Shown in pieces: positions 5,938-13,422 of a DNA stretch of 13,922 nucleotides. Every line of letters begins with the position of its first letter. Positions within the stretch are counted from its first letter, which is position 1. The notes under the pieces were generated by a model. That model saw only the letters and a program-made list of their open reading frames with translations. It did no database searches and had not been told where the DNA came from. The DNA is from an uncultured Lachnospiraceae bacterium (lineage in GTDB: Bacteria > Bacillota > Clostridia > Lachnospirales > Lachnospiraceae): positions 1-13,922 of the forward strand of contig CAJOQS010000001.1 of the NCBI GenBank assembly GCA_905236925.1. The letters run 5' to 3'. Position numbers and translations under genes: made by a program.

Positions 5938-6609
5938 ATGGATATGCTTAAGGTTCTCGTAGCGGATGATGAAAGCAGAATGCGCAAGCTTGTCAAGGAC
6001 TTCCTTGTTAAGTCGAATTTTATAGTTCTCGAGGCCGAGGACGGAGAACAGGCAATCGATATGTTCTTTGCCGACAAGGATATTGCGCTTGTTATACTCG
6101 ATGTCATGATGCCGAAGCTTGACGGATGGCAGGTCTGCCGTGAGATTCGTTCGCAGTCTCAGGTACCAATTATCATGCTTACTGCCAAGAGCGACGAAAG
6201 AGACGAGCTTCTCGGCTTTGACCTCGGAGTCGATGAGTATATAACCAAGCCTTTCAGCCCCAAGATACTTGTAGCGAGGGTCGATGCAATTCTGAGGCGC
6301 TCGAACGCGATTCAGGATGAATGTATCGAGGCCAACGGCATAAAGATAGACAAGGCTGCTCATCAGGTCACCATAGACGGACAGGCAATTGATCTTTCCG
6401 TTAAGGAGTTTGAACTTCTGAGTTATTTCGTCGCAAATAAGGGAATTGCACTTTCACGTGATAAGATACTCAACAATGTATGGAATTACGATTATTTTGG
6501 CGATGCACGCACCATTGATACCCATGTAAAAAAGCTTCGCGCCAAAATGGGAGATAAGGGTGACTGCATAAAGACGATATGGGGAATGGGATACAAGTTT
6601 GAGGTGTAA
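5938..6609 (+). CDS. Two-component response regulator, OmpR/PhoB family
   Basis: Cytoplasmic transcription factor of 223 residues switched on by phosphorylation. The receiver domain (about 1-118) has the acidic pocket D10-D11, the phospho-acceptor D55 (LDVMMPKLDG), T82 (MLTAK) and K104 (ITKPF). A winged-helix DNA-binding domain (about 133-223) carries the family blocks LSVKEFELLSYFVANKG, LNNVW, TIDTHVKKLRAKMG and IKTIWGMGYKFEV. ATG 5938 is preceded by GAGGAGGT (5921-5928) inside the previous gene; the open frame reaches back to 5863 but those residues do not belong to the fold. The kinase gene starts 2 bp after its stop. The target promoters are unknown; the divergent-style promoter at 4378 of its own unit is a natural candidate (inference). 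Confidence 0.95.
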   Translation: MDMLKVLVADDESRMRKLVKDFLVKSNFIVLEAEDGEQAIDMFFADKDIALVILDVMMPKLDGWQVCREIRSQSQVPIIMLTAKSDERDELLGFDLGVDEYITKPFSPKILVARVDAILRRSNAIQDECIEANGIKIDKAAHQVTIDGQAIDLSVKEFELLSYFVANKGIALSRDKILNNVWNYDYFGDARTIDTHVKKLRAKMGDKGDCIKTIWGMGYKFEV

Positions 6610-6611
6610 AT

Positions 6612-8216
6612 GTGAATAAATCCATTCGTTTTAAGCTTACAGTCATTGTATCGCTGCTTCTTGCGGCAATGATCTTACTCAGCTGGGCGGCCAACAGGAC
6701 ACTTCTCGCGGGTTATTACCAGAATAAAAAAGTCAAGCTCCTTGACGAGACCTTTACCAAGGTCAATGAGGCGGTTGCCGCATCGGACGGAACGGAAACC
6801 GAAGTCTTCCCTGATGAGGAGACGCTCAACCAGCTTGAAAAGATAGAAGCCTCCTACAATGTCAGCGTTTACGTCATTTCGGTTATTACATCTTCGCTGT
6901 CCGAAAGGACTACGGGCCTGTATTACGTTTATCCGATAGAAGCGGATATGAACGAAACCGGCAGCTTCAGCTTTATCCGAAACGATAAGTATATGAGGAT
7001 ATCTTCCGCGCTGAAAAGATATATATTTGACGCCCGGATGGATAATAGTGACCGCAAGAATGATTCATTCCAGATACTCAAGACAGAAGATGATAAATAC
7101 GACGTGTTCAAGCTTTTTGATCCGGGCGTCGAGTCATCCTATATCGATCTTGTAGGTTTTCTTGACAGCGGATATATGGTCTTTATCCGTTCGAATTACG
7201 AGAACATACAGGAAAGCACGGATATATCCAGCAGCTTTATCGCTTTTTCCGGTTTCGCAATACTTATTATCGGGATAATCGCGATGATATTTATCAGCAG
7301 GTCGTTTACGCATCCTATTCTTCAGCTTGCTGAAATATCCGACAGAATGGCAGGCCTCGATTTTGAGACCAAATATACGGGCAACAGACATGACGAGATA
7401 GGAATCCTCGGAAACAGCATCAATACGCTGTCCGACAAGCTTGAGGATACTATCACCGAGCTGAAGACTGCCAATATCGAGCTTGAAAAGGATATAGCCC
7501 GCAAGACAGAGATTGACGAGATGCGAAAGGATTTCCTCTCCAATGTCTCGCATGAGCTTAAGACTCCGATAGCGCTTATACAGGGATATGCCGAGGGCTT
7601 ACAGGACAATATCAACGACGATGATGCGGAATCGAGGAACTTCTACTGTGAAGTTATAATTGACGAGTCCCGTAAGATGAACAATATGGTCAAGAAGCTC
7701 CTTTCGCTCAATGAGATCGAGTTCGGTTCCAATAAGCTGGATCTCGAAAGGTTTGATATAGTTGAGCTTGTAAGGACCATTTCTTCCTCAATGGAACTCA
7801 TTGCAAAAGGGAATGAGGTCTCCGTGGTATTCAACGATCATGCACCGGTCTATGTCTGGGCTGACGAGTCGATGATTGAAGAGGTCGTTACGAATTATCT
7901 GAGCAACGCGATCCATTACGCGTCCGGTTCCCGGATTGTGGACATCAAGTTCACGGAAACTGCCGAGAATAAGATAAGGGTATCCGTATTTAATACAGGA
8001 GACAATATCTCGGATGAAGATATGGAAAACATATGGGTTAAGTTTTACAAGGTCGATAAAGCGCGTACCAGGGAATACGGAGGCAACGGTATAGGCCTTT
8101 CAATCGTTAAGGCTATAATGGAGCAGCATAACGAAAAGTATGGTGTGATCAACCATTCATCCGGAGTCGAATTTTGGTTTGAATTAGATATGAAAAACGA
8201 AATTACAGAAAAATAA
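6612..8216 (+). CDS. Membrane sensor histidine kinase
   Basis: Partner of the preceding response regulator. The 534 residues contain a first membrane helix (about 9-26), an extracellular sensor region of about 180 residues that I do not recognise, a second membrane helix (about 209-228), a HAMP linker (about 229-285), a HisKA domain with phospho-acceptor His314 in SNVSHELKTPIALIQGY, and a HATPase domain with N-box N428/N432 (TNYLSNAIHYA) and the Gly-rich lid GGNGIGLSIV (490-499). The usual DxGxG box reads NTGDN (461-465), which from memory recurs in a clostridial subgroup of these kinases. The start is GTG 6612, with GAGGTG (6601-6606) inside the end of the regulator gene, so the two are probably translationally coupled. 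Its signal cannot be told from sequence. Confidence 0.94.
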   Translation: MNKSIRFKLTVIVSLLLAAMILLSWAANRTLLAGYYQNKKVKLLDETFTKVNEAVAASDGTETEVFPDEETLNQLEKIEASYNVSVYVISVITSSLSERTTGLYYVYPIEADMNETGSFSFIRNDKYMRISSALKRYIFDARMDNSDRKNDSFQILKTEDDKYDVFKLFDPGVESSYIDLVGFLDSGYMVFIRSNYENIQESTDISSSFIAFSGFAILIIGIIAMIFISRSFTHPILQLAEISDRMAGLDFETKYTGNRHDEIGILGNSINTLSDKLEDTITELKTANIELEKDIARKTEIDEMRKDFLSNVSHELKTPIALIQGYAEGLQDNINDDDAESRNFYCEVIIDESRKMNNMVKKLLSLNEIEFGSNKLDLERFDIVELVRTISSSMELIAKGNEVSVVFNDHAPVYVWADESMIEEVVTNYLSNAIHYASGSRIVDIKFTETAENKIRVSVFNTGDNISDEDMENIWVKFYKVDKARTREYGGNGIGLSIVKAIMEQHNEKYGVINHSSGVEFWFELDMKNEITEK

Positions 8217-8235
8217 AGTTTTAGCGATAATATTG

Positions 8236-8264
8236 TTGCCAAAAATCAAAATTGGTGTTAAAAT
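8236..8264 (+). promoter_or_regulatory. Sigma-A type promoter for the lipoprotein-cheV genes
   Basis: TTGCCA (8236-8241) and TAAAAT (8259-8264) are 17 bp apart, and TG at 8256-8257 gives an extended -10 (TGTTAAAAT). No terminator separates it from the kinase gene, so it probably adds to readthrough. Confidence 0.6.
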
Positions 8265-8285
8265 ATTAAAAAATGTGTAGAACGT

Positions 8286-8291
8286 GGGGAG
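8286..8291 (+). promoter_or_regulatory. Ribosome binding site that points to a TTG start
   Basis: GGGGAG lies 7 bp before TTG 8299. The in-frame GTG at 8284 overlaps this site and so cannot use it, which makes TTG 8299 the better start. Confidence 0.65.
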
Positions 8292-8298
8292 CATATTA

Positions 8299-9102
8299 TT
8301 GAAAAAAGTATCATTAATAGGTTTACTTCTAATTTTGATGATTACGCTTACTGCCTGCTCCGGCGGAAACACGATACCTCTTACCGAAGAAGAATCTGAC
8401 GGAATAGCCCAGTATTGCGCGTATCTTCTTATGAAGTACGATTCCAATCACAGAGCGAATTTCAAGCTGCTGGACATGAACGACCTCAAAAAGGAGGTCG
8501 CCGAAAGAGAAAAACAGGCACAAAAGGAAGCCGAGCGGCACAAGCCGACCGCAACACCTGCGCCTGAACCTACGGAAGCACCGGAGCCCAGTACCAACCC
8601 GGGAGTCGATAATCCTTCCGATCCCGGAGCTTCACCCGCGGAAGAGGACAACAACGGAATTCCTTCCTCGGATGCGGCTTCTATCGCAGACACTGCGGAC
8701 ATAAGCGGTTTCAGCATTGATTATGTCGGATATCAGCTGGTAGACAGTTACGCGACGGAGGATGATTATTATTCGTTTTCCGCTCCCGAAGGCAAGAAGC
8801 TGTGTGTTGTATCGTTTTCTGTGACCAATACTTCGACGGAAACGGCAAAATTCGATGCAATCTCTTATAAACTGGGGTATAATCTTACTTGTACCGACGG
8901 TGCGAAGCACAAGTCCGAGATTTCCCTGTTGGCTGATGATATACAGTTTTATAATTCTGATATCGCAGCCGGAGAAAGCGGCCACGCAACTTTGATGTTT
9001 TACGTAAACCCGGAAGAAGAACCTTTTTACCTTGAAATTAAAGGGATTAAAACATATATTGTTACATTAAATCAAAACCCGGAGGTAGATTATGGAAACT
9101 AA
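8299..9102 (+). CDS. Lipoprotein with Pro/Thr-rich linker and a C-terminal beta-rich domain
   Basis: From TTG 8299 the product has 267 residues and starts MKKVSLIGLLLILMITLTAC, a clean lipoprotein signal peptide with Cys20 as the lipidation site. Three parts follow: a short helical, charged segment (about 25-80, ending in Lys/Glu-rich KKEVAEREKQAQKEAERHK), a Pro/Thr/Glu linker (TATPAPEPTEAPEPST) that probably spans the cell wall, and a C-terminal domain (about 135-262) with strands such as LCVVSFSVTNTSTETAKFD and GHATLMFYV. The domain resembles the immunoglobulin-like DUF4352-type domains of Gram-positive lipoproteins (moderate confidence, by pattern only). The stop codon overlaps cheV by 11 bp and the gene contains the cheV ribosome binding site, so the two are co-expressed. 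The role is unknown. Confidence 0.82.
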   Translation: MKKVSLIGLLLILMITLTACSGGNTIPLTEEESDGIAQYCAYLLMKYDSNHRANFKLLDMNDLKKEVAEREKQAQKEAERHKPTATPAPEPTEAPEPSTNPGVDNPSDPGASPAEEDNNGIPSSDAASIADTADISGFSIDYVGYQLVDSYATEDDYYSFSAPEGKKLCVVSFSVTNTSTETAKFDAISYKLGYNLTCTDGAKHKSEISLLADDIQFYNSDIAAGESGHATLMFYVNPEEEPFYLEIKGIKTYIVTLNQNPEVDYGN

Positions 9103-9994
9103 CATTTTACTTGAAAGCGGAACAAATGAGCTGGAAGTCCTTGAATTTATCGTAGGCAACAATCATTACGGCATTAACGTAGCCAAGATCAAGGAAATCC
9201 TTCCCTACAAGCAGCCGACACCTATCCCTAATGCCCATCCCTGCATTGAAGGTATCTTTATGCCCCGTGATACGATCATTACCATAGTAGACCTTCGCAG
9301 ATCCCTGAATCTTCCCGAGAACGATTCGACAAGGTCGGATATGTATATCGTTACCAACTTCAACAAGTTGAATATTGCCTTCCATGTTAACGAGGTTGTA
9401 GGAATTCAGCGTGTTTCATGGGCAGACATCACCAAGCCCGATGAATCGATCAGCAATTCCGGAAAGGGTGTTGCGACCGGTATCATCAAGCTTTCCGACA
9501 AGCTTATCGTTATCCTTGACTTTGAGAAGATCGTATCCGATATCAGTCCCGAAACCGGACTTAAGGTTTCCGATATCGATATGCTCGGCGAGAGAGAGCG
9601 CAACACCAAGCCCATCCTTATCGCCGAGGATTCACCCCTGCTCAGCAAGCTTATCCTGGATTCGCTTCATAAGGCAGGTTATACCAATGTTATCGTTAAT
9701 AACAACGGACAGGAAGCATATGACAGACTGTGTCAGTTCCGCGATGAAGGAACGATTTACGATAAGGTTAAGTGCGTAATCACCGATATCGAGATGCCTC
9801 AGATGGATGGTCACAGACTTACCAAACTCATCAAGGATGATAAGGATATGAGGAATCTTCCCGTTATCATATTCTCATCCCTTGTTAATGAGGAAATGAG
9901 AAAGAAGGGCGAGTCTCTCGGCGCCGATGCACAGCTTTCAAAGCCGGAGATCGGTCAACTTGTTACCGAGATCGACAAGCTCATCGCGAAATAA
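9092..9994 (+). CDS. cheV: Chemotaxis coupling protein CheV (CheW-receiver fusion)
   Basis: Cytoplasmic adaptor that links chemoreceptors to the CheA kinase and takes part in adaptation through phosphorylation. The 300 residues split into an N-terminal CheW-like domain (about 12-152; EFIVGNNHYGINVAKIKEIL, then PCIEGIFMPRDTIITIVDLRR) and a C-terminal receiver domain (about 174-298) with E179-D180, phospho-acceptor D232 (ITDIEMPQMDG), S262-S263 and K284 (LSKPEIG). ATG 9092 has a strong GGAGGT (9081-9086). No other chemotaxis or flagellar gene is in the window, so it is a detached member of that pathway. It implies a motile organism or a recent ancestor of one. The next gene follows after 23 bp without a terminator. 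Confidence 0.95.
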   Translation: METNILLESGTNELEVLEFIVGNNHYGINVAKIKEILPYKQPTPIPNAHPCIEGIFMPRDTIITIVDLRRSLNLPENDSTRSDMYIVTNFNKLNIAFHVNEVVGIQRVSWADITKPDESISNSGKGVATGIIKLSDKLIVILDFEKIVSDISPETGLKVSDIDMLGERERNTKPILIAEDSPLLSKLILDSLHKAGYTNVIVNNNGQEAYDRLCQFRDEGTIYDKVKCVITDIEMPQMDGHRLTKLIKDDKDMRNLPVIIFSSLVNEEMRKKGESLGADAQLSKPEIGQLVTEIDKLIAK

Positions 9995-10017
9995 TACGCG
10001 CACGGCGGTAGCAGTTT

Positions 10018-11985
10018 ATGGCAATTTGTAAGATGTGTCACAAGATCATTCCGGACGGAATGGATTTCTGTGACGAGTGCGAGAATAAGAGAACTAATCA
10101 GGCAGACGAATCCTATTTGGATAGTCTGCTTAGTTCTGTTACAGCGGATGATAGCGAAACAAAGAAAGCCACAGACTTCTACCCGAAAAAAGCAGCTTCT
10201 GAACCGGCTGCTCAAAATGCAGACGACGGCTTTATCCTTATGGACAGTTCGAACGAGGAGACAGCTGTAGAAGAAGTAGCTGATGAATTTCCTGCAGAAG
10301 AAATTATTGCCGACGAAGTATCGGCAGTTGATGAAATCGTTGAAGAACTTCCTTCGGATGAGTTATCCGTTGATGATCTTCCCGGTGATGACTTGGTTGC
10401 TGATGAATTATCTTCCGACGATCTGCCCGTTGAAGAACCTGCAGTCGAGGATATTTCTGCAGAAGATGTCCCTGTTGAGGATCTGCTCGAAGAAGTACCC
10501 GAAGAAGTTTCCGAAGAATTAGCTTCAGAAGATACTTCCGCTGATAAGAATGCTGCCGATGAGGATGTAGACGATCTTCTCGACGGTCTTTTAGCTGAAA
10601 TGGATGCCGCCGGCGATACCGTGACCGAAGAGGATCAGGAACCGATCGGTGAAGATGATCTTTCCGAAATATTTGCCGCAGCCGAGCAGGAAAGCAGCGA
10701 AGTCGGCGTTGAAGAGCCCGAGGCAATCGAGCCTCTTCCCGGAGATGATCTGTTCAGCATGGATGAAGCCACTGAACCTGTCGAAGATATCTCGATGGCC
10801 GATATAGAAGGACTTGAAGCTCCCGAAGTACCCGATCCCGGTGATTTCGGCGGAGCCGAACCGGGTGCGGGTGACCTTGAATTACTCGGAGGACTCAGCA
10901 TTGACGAGCTTTCGGGTGGAGACGATGCCGGAAGCGGTGGAATCAATATTGATGCGGATGCTTCGCAGTTCCTGTCAGAGTCTGCTCTTGAGGATACCTC
11001 CGAAGATACCGATTCCGCAGCGCTTGAGGTTGATCTTGGAGATCTGAGTGTCGAATCGCTTCTTGACGATCTCGACGACGGAACTCTTGATGAGACTCTT
11101 ACCAATCTTGACGCCGATGCACTGGCTGCCAAGAAGGAAAAGAAGAAGAAAAAGAAGAAATCTCTTTTTGAAAGACTGTTTGCGAACGTTGTCGAGGAGC
11201 TTACTCCCGAGCAGATAGCTCTCCAGAAAGCCAAAGAAGAAAACGCGGCCAGAAGAAAGGCAGAAGCGGCAGAGAAAAAGAAGCAGCAGAAGGAAATGTC
11301 CAAGGAAGAAAAAGCCGCTGCAAAGGAAGAAGCTGCCAAAGCCAAAGAAGAAGAAGCCAAGAAAAAAGCCGAAGAAAAGAAAAGGAAGGCCGAAGAAGCC
11401 AAAGCAAGGGCACAGAAGAAAAAAGAGGAACGTCTTGCGCTTGAAGCTCTCGAGGTCAACGAAGGCCGCATAAACAGGGCCGGAGCGTCGATACTGTTTG
11501 TCATCTTCGCTGTATTTGCCATTTTCATTATTCTTGGAACCAATATATATTATTACAACATAAGCATTAAGAATGCACAGACTGAGTTTGACAGGCAGCA
11601 TTACAACGAAGCTTATTATCAGGTATACGGTCTTAAGATCAAGGACAAGGATATCGAACTCTACGATAAGATCATGACCGTTATGTATGTGAAGGCCCAG
11701 GAGAATGCCTACGAGCACTATATGACCGTGAATGACCGTGAAAAGGCGCTTGATTCACTTCTTAAAGGTCTTCAGAGGTACGATAAATACCTTGAGCTTG
11801 CAACCTTACTTGACATTGAAGACGATTTAAATTATGTTAAAAGCGATATTTTAGAGGAGCTTGCCACGGAATTCGACCTGAGCGAGTCCGACGCTTACAG
11901 CATGATGTCTTATGTCGACAGCGTTGATTACAGCGAATATATCTACGCACTCCTCGGAAATTATGAGGTAGAACTAGGTGAGTAA
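10018..11985 (+). CDS. Zinc-ribbon, acidic low-complexity, coiled-coil membrane protein of unknown function
   Basis: The 655-residue product has an unusual layout. Residues 4-21 form a four-Cys zinc ribbon (C4xxC7 ... C18xxC21). Residues about 35-370 are extremely rich in Asp and Glu; within 82-178 short units such as DELS, DDLP, VEDL and EEVP recur every few residues. A run of Lys (KKEKKKKKKK, 372-381) switches the charge, then a Lys/Glu/Ala helix (about 400-475) looks like a coiled coil or single alpha-helix. One membrane helix (about 490-512) is followed by a C-terminal helical domain of about 140 residues (AQTEFDRQHYNEAYYQVYGLKIK...) with TPR-like spacing, probably outside the cell. There is no signal peptide, so the N-terminus is most likely cytoplasmic. 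The ribosome binding site is weak (GGCGGT). It overlaps hisH by 8 bp. I do not recognise a function. Confidence 0.85.
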   Translation: MAICKMCHKIIPDGMDFCDECENKRTNQADESYLDSLLSSVTADDSETKKATDFYPKKAASEPAAQNADDGFILMDSSNEETAVEEVADEFPAEEIIADEVSAVDEIVEELPSDELSVDDLPGDDLVADELSSDDLPVEEPAVEDISAEDVPVEDLLEEVPEEVSEELASEDTSADKNAADEDVDDLLDGLLAEMDAAGDTVTEEDQEPIGEDDLSEIFAAAEQESSEVGVEEPEAIEPLPGDDLFSMDEATEPVEDISMADIEGLEAPEVPDPGDFGGAEPGAGDLELLGGLSIDELSGGDDAGSGGINIDADASQFLSESALEDTSEDTDSAALEVDLGDLSVESLLDDLDDGTLDETLTNLDADALAAKKEKKKKKKKSLFERLFANVVEELTPEQIALQKAKEENAARRKAEAAEKKKQQKEMSKEEKAAAKEEAAKAKEEEAKKKAEEKKRKAEEAKARAQKKKEERLALEALEVNEGRINRAGASILFVIFAVFAIFIILGTNIYYYNISIKNAQTEFDRQHYNEAYYQVYGLKIKDKDIELYDKIMTVMYVKAQENAYEHYMTVNDREKALDSLLKGLQRYDKYLELATLLDIEDDLNYVKSDILEELATEFDLSESDAYSMMSYVDSVDYSEYIYALLGNYEVELGE

Positions 11986-12613
11986 GATTGCAGTCATTGA
12001 TTATGATGCCGGTAACACATTAAGCGTAATTAAGGCTCTTGAATATCTGGGAGAGAATGTTGAGCTTTCCCGCAGCCCTGAAGTTCTGCGCGGCTGCGGG
12101 AAGGTAATCTTTCCGGGTGTCGGAGCCTATTTTGATGCCATGTCACGCCTTCGTGAATACGGCCTTGTCGATATAATCAGGGAATTGGTTGACAACGATA
12201 TTCCTTTTCTTGGAATATGCCTTGGAATGCAGCTCCTTTTTGACCAGAGCGAGGAGACTATCGGCGCTGATGCTGCCAACGGCAGCATTGAGGGACTGCA
12301 TCTCCTAAAAGGAGGAGTTAAGCGCTTTACTCCCGTTAAGGATCTTAAGATCCCGCATATGGGCTGGAATTCGATCAATATCGAAAACACATCGTCGCGG
12401 CTGTTTAAAGCCCTGCCCGAGAATCCTTTCGTGTATTTTGTCCATTCATATTACCTTGAAGCCGCAAACAGGAGTGATGTTGCCGCCACATGCGATTACG
12501 GCGTAAGGTTTGACTGTGCCGTTGAAAGGGGCAACCTTTTCGGGTGTCAGTTCCATCCCGAAAAAAGCGGTGATATCGGTCTTGAGATCCTGAAAAACTT
12601 CTGCAGATTGTAG
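11978..12613 (+). CDS. hisH: Imidazole glycerol phosphate synthase, glutamine amidotransferase subunit HisH
   Basis: Hydrolyses glutamine and passes ammonia to HisF for the fifth step of histidine synthesis, which also yields AICAR for purine synthesis. The 211 residues form a class I glutaminase with the catalytic triad Cys81 (FLGICLGMQLLF), His193 and Glu195 (GCQFHPEKSG); the oxyanion-strand motif PGVGAY (46-51) and MGWNSI (128-133) are family blocks. The start is GTG 11978, with GAGGT (11965-11969) inside the preceding gene, an 8-bp overlap that suggests coupling. hisF follows after 29 bp. Confidence 0.97.
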   Translation: MSKIAVIDYDAGNTLSVIKALEYLGENVELSRSPEVLRGCGKVIFPGVGAYFDAMSRLREYGLVDIIRELVDNDIPFLGICLGMQLLFDQSEETIGADAANGSIEGLHLLKGGVKRFTPVKDLKIPHMGWNSINIENTSSRLFKALPENPFVYFVHSYYLEAANRSDVAATCDYGVRFDCAVERGNLFGCQFHPEKSGDIGLEILKNFCRL

Positions 12614-12642
12614 TTCTTGGTTCGGTCATACGGAGAAATAAT

Positions 12643-13410
12643 ATGTTTACTAAAAGGATCATACCCTGTCTGGATGTTAAGGACGGAAGGGTAGTTAAAG
12701 GAACAAACTTCATAAATTTAAGGGATGCCGGCGATCCGGTCTCTGTTGCTGCTGAATATGGCTGCGAAGGTGCTGATGAGCTGGTATTTCTTGATATAAC
12801 GGCTTCCTCCGACCACAGGAATACGACCATAGATATGGTACGACGTGTTGCCGAGCAGGTTTTTATTCCATTTACTGTAGGCGGCGGGATTAGAACAGTT
12901 GATGATTTTAAGAATATCCTTAGGGCGGGAGCAGATAAGTGCTCTGTCAATTCATCCGCGATCGACAATCCCGAACTTATATATGATGCCGCTTCCAAAT
13001 TCGGAAGTCAGTGTGTTGTGTTAGCCATTGATGCCAAAAGAAGAACCGATTCAGCCGAGCCCTCGTGGACAATCTACAAGCACGGCGGAAGGCTCGATGT
13101 AGGAATAGATGCGGTTGAATGGGCAGTTAAAGCAGTTTCGCTTGGCGCAGGAGAGATTTTGCTTACAAGCATGGACTGCGACGGAACGAAGGCAGGATAC
13201 GATCTTGAACTTACGAGAGCCATTTCCGATGCTGTTGATGTTCCGGTCATAGCTTCAGGCGGAGCCGGCCATATGAACCATTTTTACGATGCCCTTACAA
13301 CAGGCGGTGCCGATGCAGCACTTGCGGCCAGTCTGTTCCATTTCGGTGAGATCAGGATCAATGATCTGAAAAAATATCTGTCCGGCAGGGGAGTTCCTGT
13401 CAGACTGTAA
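12643..13410 (+). CDS. hisF: Imidazole glycerol phosphate synthase, cyclase subunit HisF
   Basis: Uses ammonia from HisH to convert PRFAR to imidazole glycerol phosphate and AICAR. The 255 residues form a (beta/alpha)8 barrel of usual length, with catalytic Asp11 (IPCLDVKDGRVVKG) and Asp130 (VLAIDAKR), and phosphate-binding loops FTVGGGIR (77-84) and VIASGGAGH near the C-terminal half. ATG 12643 is preceded by GGAG (12632-12635). It pairs with hisH; no other his gene is in the window, so the histidine genes are split in this genome. queA begins 12 bp after the stop. Confidence 0.98.
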   Translation: MFTKRIIPCLDVKDGRVVKGTNFINLRDAGDPVSVAAEYGCEGADELVFLDITASSDHRNTTIDMVRRVAEQVFIPFTVGGGIRTVDDFKNILRAGADKCSVNSSAIDNPELIYDAASKFGSQCVVLAIDAKRRTDSAEPSWTIYKHGGRLDVGIDAVEWAVKAVSLGAGEILLTSMDCDGTKAGYDLELTRAISDAVDVPVIASGGAGHMNHFYDALTTGGADAALAASLFHFGEIRINDLKKYLSGRGVPVRL

Positions 13411-13422
13411 GTGAGGAAATAC

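Noticed and set aside
10262..10552. DNA-level tandem repeat in the acidic gene
   Set aside because: The protein units are similar in composition but the DNA copies differ in length and sequence, so it is low complexity rather than a clean tandem repeat.
10635..11543. 302-residue Ser-rich open frame on the minus strand
   Set aside because: It is the mirror of the Asp/Glu/Lys-rich coding sequence; GAA, GAT and AAG codons read backwards give Ser, Phe and Leu runs and few stops.
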